Origin: Akkermansia muciniphila
GTDB lineage: Bacteria > Verrucomicrobiota > Verrucomicrobiia > Opitutales > UBA953
Reading direction: 5' to 3'
DNA: 64,000 nucleotides
Assembly: GCA_943331445.1 (NCBI GenBank)
Contig: CALQLO010000003.1
Coordinates: 1 to 64,000, forward strand
Part shown: in pieces, positions 17,647 to 24,726 of the stretch
How positions within the stretch are numbered: position 1 is the first letter of the stretch
Layout of the letters: each line of letters begins with the position of its first letter
Notes under the pieces: generated by a model
What the model was told of the DNA's origin: nothing
Database searches by the model: none
The model's input: the letters and a program-made list of their open reading frames with translations, nothing else
Program-made: the position numbers and the translations under genes

Positions 17647-19602
17647 ATGATCCGCTACTCCTTTTTTCTGTTGTTCGGTGCCGTCGCTTCGGCGTCTCCC
17701 CGCCTGCCTGCGATATTCTCGGATCACATGGTCCTGCAACGCGATATGGCCGTTCCCATCTGGGGGAAGGCTGACGCAGGTGAGAGGGTTGAGGTGGAAT
17801 TCGGCGGTCAGAAGAAGGCCGCGACCGCCGACGCCGCGGGACGATGGAAACTCACGCTTGATGCCATGCCCGCGAGCACGGTTCCTCGTATGCTTAAGGT
17901 AGGCCCAATTTCCTTTCAAGATGTCTTGGTCGGCGAGGTCTGGCTGTGCTCAGGTCAGTCAAACATGACCATGTCGGTGGGAGTCAGCGCGGACGCGGAG
18001 AAGGAAGTGGCCGCTGCGGACCATCCGTTCATCCGGCTTTTTACGGTCGCGCCTAATCCCGTGCTCCAGCCGGTCGCTGACGTGAAGGGCGAGTGGTCGC
18101 CGTGCGCCCCGAAGACCGTGGGGTCGTTTTCGGCTGCGGCATATTATTTCGGCCGGAAACTGCAGGCGGAGCTGAAGGTGCCGGTGGGCTTGATCCATTC
18201 TTCCGTCGGTGGCACGCCCATCGAATCGTGGACCCGACTGGAAGTGCTTCATGGTATCCCCGTCGTCGGAGCTCGAGCGGATGCCGAAGTGGCTGAGATG
18301 ATCGCCTTGCCGGAAGTCACCCGACTCTTTCCCGCCGCTCGCGCCGCCTGGGAGGAAAAGTACGGCGTGCGCCCACCGCCTGTCGCCGAAGCCGCCAAGG
18401 GGTGGGCGGAAGTTTCTGCCGACACTGCGGAGTGGAAGAAGGTCCGCTTCCCCAATCAATGGGGGCAGCAAGGCTTCAAGTCGGGCGGCGTCTTCTGGAT
18501 TCGAAAGGAAGTTGATTTGCCTGCTTCCGCCGCGGGTAAGCCTTTCTCGCTGAGTCTCGTCTGGATTTCGGAGCAATATGACACCGCGTATTGGAACGGT
18601 GAGGAGATCGGGCATGCCGCCGATAAGCCGCCTGAATTCTATACCCAGCAGCGGCGGTATCAGGTGCCTGGTCGGCTCGTCAAAGCCGGCCGCAATGTCA
18701 TCGCCGTCCGGATTGTCTCGGCGACGGAGAAGGCAGGACCTTGGGTGGCCGGCCATCAGTTAGACTTACCGGTGGCGGATGTCGGTAAGGTCGGCGACGA
18801 ATGGCTTCTGCGCCAGGAGAGCGCCTTCGCTCCGCTGAGCCGGGAGGCCTTGGCCGCGCGCCCTAAGCCCAACCGGATGGTGATGCGTAACGTCCCCGCC
18901 TCGCTTTACGCCGGGATGATCGCGCCGTTGGTGCCCTATGGAATGCGCGGGGCGATCTGGTATCAAGGCGAGAGCAATGCGCCCCGTCACGCTGAGTACC
19001 GCACGCTCCTTGCAGCCATGATTCAGGATTGGCGTGCACAGTGGGGGCAGGGTGATTTTTCATTCATCATGCAGCAGCTGGTGAATAACGGACTCCCCCA
19101 CGACGAGCCTAATCGGACGCGTGACAGTTGGCCTTTCCTGCGGGAGGCGCAGGTGCGTGTCGCCGATGAAGTTCCCAATGTGGGTATCGCGGTCGGCATC
19201 GAGCTGGGTAATGCCTACACGATTCATCCGCCGAATAAGCAGGACGTCGGTCTTCGTCTCGCCTTGGTGGCTTTGGAGAAAACTTACGGTCGAGCCATTG
19301 AGTCCAGCGGTCCACGCTATCTCGGGATGAAGGTCGAAGGTCCGACGGTGCGCGTCGCTTTCAGCCATGCGGCTGGATTGCAGGCTAAGGGCGGCGATTT
19401 GCGTCGCTTCGCGATTGCCGGAGCGGACCGGAAGTTCTTCTGGGCGAATGCGCGAATTGAAGGCGACTCCGTCGTGGTCAGCTGTCGGGAAGTGCTCAGC
19501 CCCGTCTCCGTCCGTTACGCGTGGGCCGAGAACCCTGAAGGCTGTAACCTCTTTAATGGCGCCGACCTGCCGGCTTCGCCCTTCCGGACTGATGCGTGGT
19601 AG
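17647..19602 (+). CDS. Secreted sialate O-acetylesterase-type SGNH esterase
   Basis: A 651-residue exported enzyme with a signal peptide (MIRYSFFLLFGAVASAS) at ATG 17647. The family opening RLPAIFSDHMVLQRDMAVPIWGKA leads to the SGNH nucleophile block VWLCSGQSNMTMSV, then PVGLIHSSVGGTPIESWT, an inserted galactose-binding-like beta domain (about 260-380: VFWIRKEVDLPA, DTAYWNGEEIG, NVIAVRIVSA), the return motif GAIWYQGESNA and the C-terminal IHPPNKQDVGLRLAL. In relatives the last motif usually reads DIHPxNK; here the residue before IHP is Thr, so activity on O-acetyl sugars should be tested. It fits polysaccharide degradation in the periplasm. Confidence 0.9.
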   Translation: MIRYSFFLLFGAVASASPRLPAIFSDHMVLQRDMAVPIWGKADAGERVEVEFGGQKKAATADAAGRWKLTLDAMPASTVPRMLKVGPISFQDVLVGEVWLCSGQSNMTMSVGVSADAEKEVAAADHPFIRLFTVAPNPVLQPVADVKGEWSPCAPKTVGSFSAAAYYFGRKLQAELKVPVGLIHSSVGGTPIESWTRLEVLHGIPVVGARADAEVAEMIALPEVTRLFPAARAAWEEKYGVRPPPVAEAAKGWAEVSADTAEWKKVRFPNQWGQQGFKSGGVFWIRKEVDLPASAAGKPFSLSLVWISEQYDTAYWNGEEIGHAADKPPEFYTQQRRYQVPGRLVKAGRNVIAVRIVSATEKAGPWVAGHQLDLPVADVGKVGDEWLLRQESAFAPLSREALAARPKPNRMVMRNVPASLYAGMIAPLVPYGMRGAIWYQGESNAPRHAEYRTLLAAMIQDWRAQWGQGDFSFIMQQLVNNGLPHDEPNRTRDSWPFLREAQVRVADEVPNVGIAVGIELGNAYTIHPPNKQDVGLRLALVALEKTYGRAIESSGPRYLGMKVEGPTVRVAFSHAAGLQAKGGDLRRFAIAGADRKFFWANARIEGDSVVVSCREVLSPVSVRYAWAENPEGCNLFNGADLPASPFRTDAW

Positions 19603-19629
19603 GCTCGGGTTGGGGTTAGACTTGCTCGC

Positions 19630-20325
19630 TTAACTAATCAGTAACAACCGCGGGGAACCTGGCTTATTTTCCGGGGCGCGGTGAATGCACGGTGGCACTG
19701 GGCTGCCGGGCCAGCGGGTCGCGATGCGCCAAAGCGTGAAGGCGCCAAAGGGGTAGGGCGTCGCGCCGGGCTTCGGGGCGTAGTGCGAGTCGTAGCTATG
19801 CTCGTGTAGGAACTCCGCGAAGCTGGCATCATCGGCCCCGCCGTATTCCCGCAGGAGCGCCGCGCGGATTTCCGGGATCTCGACTTTGAGTAAAGCGTCC
19901 TCGTTGCGGAGGCCTTCGCTGCAGGCGCCGTGGTAAGTGCAGAGCCAGGTGTCGACCTCGATGGGTGCGCTGTCGATGTGGAATGAGGTGACGTCCGTTG
20001 GCACGGTGCCAGCGCCTAGGCTGCGCACGCAGTCGTAGACGCAGTTGAGTGATGGCGCGAGGTCGTGGTCCCGTAAAAGCTGCTGATCAGCGAGCATCGC
20101 TTCGGCGGCGAGGCGTCCGGCGGGTGTCAGGTCGAGGGCCTGGATGCGTTCGTCGTCGAGCGGCACGATGCCTTCGCCGGGCCCTAGCTTCGCAATGACC
20201 TCGGCGTAATCGCCGGGCAGCGTGCGCTCCCAGTAGAGCGCGTTGACGCCATCGGCGAAGCGCGTGGATCTGAGTTCTTCAAAGCTCCGCACTGGGCGGA
20301 TACGCGGCTGGCCGACGTCGCTCAC
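19630..20325 (-). CDS. DUF1826-like protein, coupled to parA
   Basis: A 231-residue cytoplasmic protein. The start is a GTG at 20325-20323 that overlaps the parA TGA (GTGA), indicating translational coupling; a longer reading from 20430 runs inside parA and is rejected. Motifs: FADGVNALYWERTLPGDYAE near the start, SFHIDSAPIEVDTWLCTYHG in the middle, and TRWPGSPVPPCIHRAPEN with SPRLLLIS at the end. The histidine/aspartate and C-terminal arginine pattern resembles DUF1826 proteins, which in proteobacteria are linked to zinc-homeostasis loci, but this assignment is by memory of the pattern. Its 3' end exists as a second, truncated copy at 17204-17422. Confidence 0.65.
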   Translation of the reverse strand: MSDVGQPRIRPVRSFEELRSTRFADGVNALYWERTLPGDYAEVIAKLGPGEGIVPLDDERIQALDLTPAGRLAAEAMLADQQLLRDHDLAPSLNCVYDCVRSLGAGTVPTDVTSFHIDSAPIEVDTWLCTYHGACSEGLRNEDALLKVEIPEIRAALLREYGGADDASFAEFLHEHSYDSHYAPKPGATPYPFGAFTLWRIATRWPGSPVPPCIHRAPENKPGSPRLLLIS

Positions 20326-21098
20326 TTCAGCGCAAAGCGCTTGGCGAACTCTTTGGCGAGCGCGGTGTACGCCACCGCACCCGGGGAATGGACGTCGTAC
20401 TGGAAGATTGTCTGGCCGTGGCTCGGGCACTCCGACAGACGGACGGTGCGCGGAATCATGGTTTCCATGACCAGGGCAGGGAAGTGGGTTTTTACTTCTT
20501 CAACGACTTGGCGCGAGAGCTTCGTGCGCGAGTCGTACATGGTCATTACGATGCTGCCAACGGTGAGCTTATCGCTTGCCCCGGCGGCCTTAAGTTGATC
20601 GACCACGCCAAGGATCTGACCAAGGCCTTCCATGGCGAGGTATTCAGTCTGCAGGGTGACGATGAGGTGATCCGATGCGCCCAGGGCGTTCATCGAGAGC
20701 ATGCCGAGCGCGGGTGGGCAATCGATCAAGATGGCTTGATACTTGCCAGCGGCGATCAGCGGAGCGAGTGCTTCACGTAGGCGCCCGAGGTAGTTTTCGG
20801 CCTGAGTTAGTTCGGATTCGATGGCGGCCAAGTCGACTTCCGAAGGGATGAGGTCGAGTTTCGCCGTCGAGGTCGCGACCACCATGTCTGCGGCTTTAGC
20901 TTCACCGTGGAGGACTTTGTAGAGGGACTTGCCTTCGGTCTTCTCGATGCCGAGGGCGCTGGTGGCGTTCGCCTGGGCGTCGAGGTCGATGATCAGGGTG
21001 GAGATACCGAGACGGGCGAGGCCAGCGCCGAGGTTTACCGTGGTGGTCGTCTTGCCGACGCCGCCCTTTTGATTGGCGATGGAAAATACTTTAGTCAC
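20322..21098 (-). CDS. parA: ParA/Soj-family chromosome-partitioning ATPase
   Basis: A 258-residue ParA. The deviant Walker A is KGGVGKTTTTVNL with the signature lysine, Walker A' is LIIDLDAQANATSAL, and Walker B is AILIDCPPALGMLS. No N-terminal helix-turn-helix extension is present, so it is of the small Soj-like chromosomal type. The start is a GTG at 21098, placed directly after the fabV TAA. Downstream, where parB usually sits, there is a DUF1826-like gene with a GTGA overlap. ParA ATPases move ParB-parS complexes over the nucleoid; whether this one does so or positions another cargo cannot be read from the sequence. Confidence 0.9.
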   Translation of the reverse strand: MTKVFSIANQKGGVGKTTTTVNLGAGLARLGISTLIIDLDAQANATSALGIEKTEGKSLYKVLHGEAKAADMVVATSTAKLDLIPSEVDLAAIESELTQAENYLGRLREALAPLIAAGKYQAILIDCPPALGMLSMNALGASDHLIVTLQTEYLAMEGLGQILGVVDQLKAAGASDKLTVGSIVMTMYDSRTKLSRQVVEEVKTHFPALVMETMIPRTVRLSECPSHGQTIFQYDVHSPGAVAYTALAKEFAKRFALK

Positions 21099-22301
21099 TT
21101 AGGCGTCCTCGAGGGTGCGTTCAACTTCGGTCGGGGCTTCGTAATCGATACCCGCGAGGCCGAAGCCAAAGTTCTTCATGAAGTCGGTCTGGTAGCCAGC
21201 GAAGTCCGCATGGGCATCAAACGTCTCGGTAGTCACCTGGGGCCAGAGGTCGAAAACGGCCTTCTGGACGTCTTCAGCCATTTCCCAGTCGTCGATGCGC
21301 ACGCGGCCGTTCTCATCGAAGTCGAGGGCGTTACCGTTGTACATCTGCTTCTCGAAGAGACGCTGGATTTGCTCGATGCAACCTTCGTGCGTGCCCTTGG
21401 CCTTCATGATTTTGAAGAGCAGGGAGACGTAGAGCGGGACGACGGGGATAGCGGAGCTGGCCTGGGTGACGACGGCTTTGTTGACGGAGACGAAGGCGCG
21501 ACCGCGGTGCAGTTTCATCAGGCTGTCAATTTTGCGGCCGGCTCGCTCGAGGTCTTCCTTCGCCTTGCCGATGGTGCCGTCTTTATAGATAGGCCAAGTG
21601 ACGCGGGGGCCGATGTAAGAATAGGCGACCGTCTGGCAGCCTTCCTTGAGGACTCCAGCGCCGTCGAGGGCGTTCATCCAGAGTTCCCAGTCTTCTCCGC
21701 CCATGACCTTAACCGTCTGCGCGATATCATCCGCCGAGGCAGTTTCGAGCGTCACATCGTTCACGACCTTGCGGTCGGTATCGAGGTTCTTGGCGTGGAA
21801 CGGTGCACCGGTTGGCTTGAGGACGGACTTATACGTTACGCCATCGGGAGCGGTCCGGCGAGGGGAGGCGAGGGAGTAGACGACGAGGTCGATCTTGCCG
21901 CCAGGCATCTTCGACTTGATGGCATCGATGACTTGGGTCTTTAGCTCCGCCGAGAAGGCGTCGCCATTAATGGAGACGGCTTTCAATCCCGCCTTCTTAG
22001 CTTCAGTGTGGAAGCCGGCGGTATTGTACCAGCCAGGAGAGCCCGGCTTATCGCCTTCGCCGTTACGCTCGAAGAACACACCCAGCGTCGCGGCGCCGGA
22101 CCCGAAGGCTGCGGAGATGCGTGAGGAGAGTCCGTAGCCCGTGGAGGCACCAATCACTAAGACGGACTTGGGTCCGCCTTGGATGGGTTGGCGGGATTTT
22201 ACGTAGGCAATCTGCTCACGAACGGCGGCGGCACAGCCGTCGGGGTGGGAGGTGATGCAGATGAACCCACGGACACGGGGTTTCACGACTTGCTGGGACA
22301 T
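21099..22301 (-). CDS. fabV: Trans-2-enoyl-ACP/CoA reductase FabV
   Basis: A 400-residue FabV, the long-chain SDR-type enoyl reductase that completes each fatty-acid elongation cycle with NADH and is naturally triclosan-tolerant. The signature N-terminus is KPRVRGFICITSHPDGC; the NADH site reads VLVIGASTGYGLSSRISAAF, the YSLASPRR loop follows, and the catalytic Tyr-X8-Lys region is SYIGPRVTWPIYKDGTIGKAK. The length is standard (about 400). The stop codon abuts the parA GTG start, so the order fabV-parA-DUF1826-like is a tightly packed unit. A four-helix-bundle cassette begins about 55 bp upstream of the start codon and may have changed its promoter context. Confidence 0.95.
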   Translation of the reverse strand: MSQQVVKPRVRGFICITSHPDGCAAAVREQIAYVKSRQPIQGGPKSVLVIGASTGYGLSSRISAAFGSGAATLGVFFERNGEGDKPGSPGWYNTAGFHTEAKKAGLKAVSINGDAFSAELKTQVIDAIKSKMPGGKIDLVVYSLASPRRTAPDGVTYKSVLKPTGAPFHAKNLDTDRKVVNDVTLETASADDIAQTVKVMGGEDWELWMNALDGAGVLKEGCQTVAYSYIGPRVTWPIYKDGTIGKAKEDLERAGRKIDSLMKLHRGRAFVSVNKAVVTQASSAIPVVPLYVSLLFKIMKAKGTHEGCIEQIQRLFEKQMYNGNALDFDENGRVRIDDWEMAEDVQKAVFDLWPQVTTETFDAHADFAGYQTDFMKNFGFGLAGIDYEAPTEVERTLEDA

Positions 22302-22365
22302 GGGGACACCTTTGGAGGGGGAGGGGATGAGTTCAATCTGGAATTAGGAGGCAAAGGTGGTGGCG

Positions 22366-22387
22366 GCGGTTGGCGGTTAGCGGTTGG
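22366..22387. repeat. Left arm of 22-base inverted repeat, cassette 1
   Basis: Composed of three heptamers GCGGTTG, GCGGTTA and GCGGTTG (last base shared with flank). It is the exact reverse complement of 23046-23067. Confidence 0.85.
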
Positions 22388-22511
22388 GATGGCGCACAAA
22401 GCGGCAGGGTGGGGATATTATGGGGTCTGGGCGTGGAGGAAGTTTGTCAGTCGTGTCATGGGTAATAGCGGGACGTGCGGTGGGAGCGCGTTTCTTGATG
22501 ATGGGGAGTCT

Positions 22512-22973
22512 ATGCATCCCCAAGAGAATCCCAAGGTAGTCAGTTATCGCGATCTTTCGGCATGGAAGGCCGCCAAGGCCCTCGCGGTCGAAGTGTATCG
22601 AGTCGTGAATGTCGCGGCGGTCCGGAATGACTTCGCACTCGTCGATCAGCTTCGCCGGGCGGCGATCTCTGTGCCGTCGAACATCGCCGAAGGCGCTGGC
22701 CGGGGGACGAATCAGGACGCCCTGAGGTTCCTTTACATCGCGAGGGGTTCCTTGTGTGAGCTGCGCACCCAGGTGGAGGTGATGCAGGAGGCCGGCCTTC
22801 TGGATAGCCGTATCTGCGAGTCGCTTCTGGGCCGCGCCGAGGAAGCTGGCCGTCTCCTCGGAGGGCTTGTTCGATTCCGGGCCTCTCGTCGCGACGGCGC
22901 CGCCGAGCCCGACAAGGTAATCGGGCCTTCGGCTCCGTCCTTCCGGTCTACTGACACGCGCCATAGGACATAA
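22512..22973 (+). CDS. Four-helix bundle protein (S23 rRNA-IVS / TIGR02436 family)
   Basis: A 153-residue helical protein. The family core is plain: YRDLSAWKAAKALAVEVYRV at the N-terminus, QLRRAAISVPSNIAEGAGRG in the centre, then RFLYIARGSLCELRTQVEV and a last helix ending LGGLVRF. Relatives are encoded inside intervening sequences of 23S rRNA genes and as the Avd accessory protein of diversity-generating retroelements; free-standing members have no known function. The C-terminal ~30 residues (SRRDGAAEPDKVIG...) are basic and low-complexity. ATG 22512 is chosen because the next upstream residues are not family-like. It lies inside a 22-base inverted repeat pair. A second member is at 29744-30124. 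Confidence 0.88.
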   Translation: MHPQENPKVVSYRDLSAWKAAKALAVEVYRVVNVAAVRNDFALVDQLRRAAISVPSNIAEGAGRGTNQDALRFLYIARGSLCELRTQVEVMQEAGLLDSRICESLLGRAEEAGRLLGGLVRFRASRRDGAAEPDKVIGPSAPSFRSTDTRHRT

Positions 22974-23045
22974 GTCCCCTCCGGGCTCATAACCCTTGCT
23001 TGTGGGGTCTGCTTGCGGATTGTTGCCACCTTCGCGGTCCAACCG

Positions 23046-23067
23046 CCAACCGCTAACCGCCAACCGC
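23046..23067. repeat. Right arm of 22-base inverted repeat, cassette 1
   Basis: Reverse complement of 22366-22387. It ends only 13 bases before the ATG of the aminotransferase gene, so the cassette occupies that gene's promoter/leader region. Confidence 0.85.
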
Positions 23068-23080
23068 TTCTACCTTCTTT

Positions 23081-24250
23081 ATGTTCAGTACGAGACTCTC
23101 TTTCGCCGACACGACCAATGCCTTGAGTAAGGCCAAGGCGAAGCGTCTCGCCGCCGGCCTGCCGGTGCTCGACCTCTCGGATTCTAATCCGGCCAATGCG
23201 GGATTCGCTTGGTCTGCCACCGACCTTGGTCCAATGCTGCGCCGCGATGGTATCCAGCGGCAGGATCCCGATCCGCTGGGCTTGGCCTCGGCCCGCACCG
23301 CCGTCTCGGATTATTATTCCTCACGCGGCGCGCGCGTGCCGGTTGACCGTCTGTTCCTGACGGCCAGCACGAGCGAGGCTTATTCATGGGTCTTTAAGCT
23401 GCTCTGCAATCCGGGCGACGAGGTGTTGGTGCCGTCGCCTGCTTACCCTTTGCTTGAAGTGATTGCCGCGCTCGAAGGCGTGACGCTCCGTCCTTATCAG
23501 CTCGTGCAGCTCGCGGGCGAGTGGGTTATCGATATCACGACGCTGAGTGTGAATCGCCAGACGCGGGCGATTCTCGCCATTAATCCTTCGAATCCGACCG
23601 GAGCTTTTGTGGGCCGCCGTGATCGCGACGTGCTGCGTGGCTTTGCGCTTAAGAACGGCTTGGCGATTGTTTGTGATGAAGTCTTCCTAGATTACCCGGC
23701 CGAAGGCGTGGCCTCGCCAGGCACGTGGGCGGGTGAAGCGAATGTGCTGACGTTCGTGCTCAGCGGGCTTTCCAAGGTCGCGCTCGCGCCGCAATTGAAG
23801 GTCGGCTGGATTGTCGTAGCCGGCCCAGCGGTGGCGACCCTTGAGGCGTGTCGCCGATTGGAGCACATCGCCGATGCCTATCTTTCCGTAAACACCCCGG
23901 CCCAGCTCGCCTTGCCAGACCTACTCCGCCGGGCCGAACCTCTCCGCGCCTTGGTGCGCACTCGGGTCGCCCAAGGTGAGGCCACCTTGCGTGCTTGGAC
24001 GACCGCTTCAGTCACCGGTTGTACGGTTTTACCCCGCCCTGCTGGTTGGACGGGTATCCTGACTTTACCCCCAGGGGTGCATGAGGATCGCTTCCTGATG
24101 AACGCGCTGAGTGAAGGCGTCTGGGTGCACCCTGGATATTTCTATGGAATGCCGACAACTGTCCCGAGTGTCGTTTTGAGCCTTTTGACCCCTCCAGACG
24201 GTCTTTCTGCAGGATTACAGGCGCTCGATCGGGCTTTGAAGCGGACTTGA
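23081..24250 (+). CDS. PLP-dependent class I/II aminotransferase
   Basis: A 389-residue fold-type I aminotransferase. Visible: LTASTSEAYSWVFKLLCNPGD (phosphate-binding loop region), VPSPAYPLLEVIAAL, LAINPSNPTGAFVGRRD, IVCDEVFLDYP (Asp and Tyr contacting PLP), and SGLSKVALAPQLKVGW with the Schiff-base lysine. The substrate is not determinable; overall it resembles bacterial AspC/alanine-aminotransferase-like proteins. The ATG at 23081 follows the right repeat of the upstream cassette by 13 bases, with no room for an independent promoter between them, so transcription must start inside or upstream of the cassette. rpmB follows 70 bp downstream. Confidence 0.86.
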   Translation: MFSTRLSFADTTNALSKAKAKRLAAGLPVLDLSDSNPANAGFAWSATDLGPMLRRDGIQRQDPDPLGLASARTAVSDYYSSRGARVPVDRLFLTASTSEAYSWVFKLLCNPGDEVLVPSPAYPLLEVIAALEGVTLRPYQLVQLAGEWVIDITTLSVNRQTRAILAINPSNPTGAFVGRRDRDVLRGFALKNGLAIVCDEVFLDYPAEGVASPGTWAGEANVLTFVLSGLSKVALAPQLKVGWIVVAGPAVATLEACRRLEHIADAYLSVNTPAQLALPDLLRRAEPLRALVRTRVAQGEATLRAWTTASVTGCTVLPRPAGWTGILTLPPGVHEDRFLMNALSEGVWVHPGYFYGMPTTVPSVVLSLLTPPDGLSAGLQALDRALKRT

Positions 24251-24302
24251 AGGGTAATTACCGCTTGCCAAGAGCCTCGGCACTCCTTTGCTCCGACTTT
24301 CC

Positions 24303-24311
24303 AAAAGGAGC
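24303..24311 (+). promoter_or_regulatory. Strong Shine-Dalgarno site of rpmB
   Basis: The sequence AAAAGGAG at about 24303-24310 lies 10 bases before ATG 24321. Clear Shine-Dalgarno sites are scarce elsewhere in this window, so it supports the internal start over an in-frame ATG at 24288. Confidence 0.6.
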
Positions 24312-24320
24312 CCGAACACT

Positions 24321-24551
24321 ATGTCCCGTATCTGCAGCGTCACCGGCAAGCGCCCCGTCAAAGGCCGCCGCATCATTCACCGCGGTCAGTCCAAGAAGAG
24401 TGGCGGCATCGGCTTCCAGCTCGTGAAGCAGACCAAGCGCACGTTCAAGCCGAACGTCCAGCGCATCCGCGTCGTCCAGCCTAACGGCTCGGTGAAGCGC
24501 CAGTGGGTCTCGGTCAAGGCCATCAAGGCCGGCCTGGTCACCAAGGGCTAA
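24321..24551 (+). CDS. rpmB: 50S ribosomal protein L28
   Basis: A 76-residue bL28. The family opening MSRICSVTGKRPVKG and the basic QTKRTFKPNVQRIRV segment are diagnostic, and the rest (WVSVKAIKAGLVTKG) is the usual C-terminal stretch. Only one of the zinc-binding cysteines seen in C+ forms is present, so it is a C- (zinc-independent) type. Start ATG 24321 is backed by a strong ribosome-binding site. It is monocistronic: an intrinsic terminator follows 19 bp after the stop. Confidence 0.96.
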   Translation: MSRICSVTGKRPVKGRRIIHRGQSKKSGGIGFQLVKQTKRTFKPNVQRIRVVQPNGSVKRQWVSVKAIKAGLVTKG

Positions 24552-24570
24552 GTCCTTCTCTCAGGACCTT

Positions 24571-24601
24571 AAAAACCCGCCGACCATCGGCGGGTTTTTT
24601 G
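24571..24601 (+). terminator. Rho-independent terminator of rpmB
   Basis: Perfect hairpin: AACCCGCCGA (24574-24583), loop CCA, TCGGCGGGTT (24587-24596), followed by a run of T residues to 24601. The A-run on the 5' side would make it work to some degree in both directions. Confidence 0.92.
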
Positions 24602-24649
24602 TGCCCACTCCGTCCGTGGCGGTGCGGGCAGTTTGTCACTTAGGTGTCA

Positions 24650-24683
24650 CCAGCCCGATATGAAGGCCCAAGTTATGGGCTGG
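24650..24683 (+). promoter_or_regulatory. Leader hairpin upstream of mgtA (possible)
   Basis: CCAGCCC (24650-24656) pairs with GGGCTGG (24677-24683) across a 20-base loop, about 43 bases before the mgtA start. Mg2+-transport genes often carry regulatory leaders. This one does not match what I know of the M-box, so function is only suggested by position. Confidence 0.3.
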
Positions 24684-24726
24684 CTCGATAGAAGTCCTTT
24701 TGTAGGCTGAATGTCCCCTGCCCGTT

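Larger units (their letters stand above)
22355..23068. mobile_element. Inverted-repeat-bounded four-helix-bundle cassette 1
   Basis: About 714 bp bounded by inverted repeats built of 7-base units (GCGGTTG/GCGGTTA). A perfect 22-base match links 22366-22387 on the plus strand to 23046-23067 in reverse complement, with imperfect matches continuing on both sides (AGGTGG at the left outer edge, CCACCT at the right). The only gene inside is the four-helix-bundle ORF at 22512-22973. No transposase or target-site duplication was recognised. The architecture (S23-family ORF inside a long inverted repeat) mirrors 23S rRNA intervening sequences, but here it lies between fabV and an aminotransferase gene. 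Confidence 0.6.

Noticed and set aside
20326-20430. Longer N-terminus for the DUF1826-like protein
   Set aside because: These 35 codons lie inside parA in another frame and are Pro/Arg-rich; the GTG overlapping the parA stop is a better start.
22512-22973. Avd accessory gene of a diversity-generating retroelement
   Set aside because: The protein family overlaps with Avd, but no reverse transcriptase or template/variable repeat pair is nearby.
22366-23067. CRISPR-like short repeats
   Set aside because: The heptamer units are contiguous, without spacers, and occur as an inverted pair; no cas gene is present.
24602-24726. M-box magnesium riboswitch before mgtA
   Set aside because: Only a single hairpin is present and none of the conserved M-box sequence was recognised; reported only as a possible leader hairpin.
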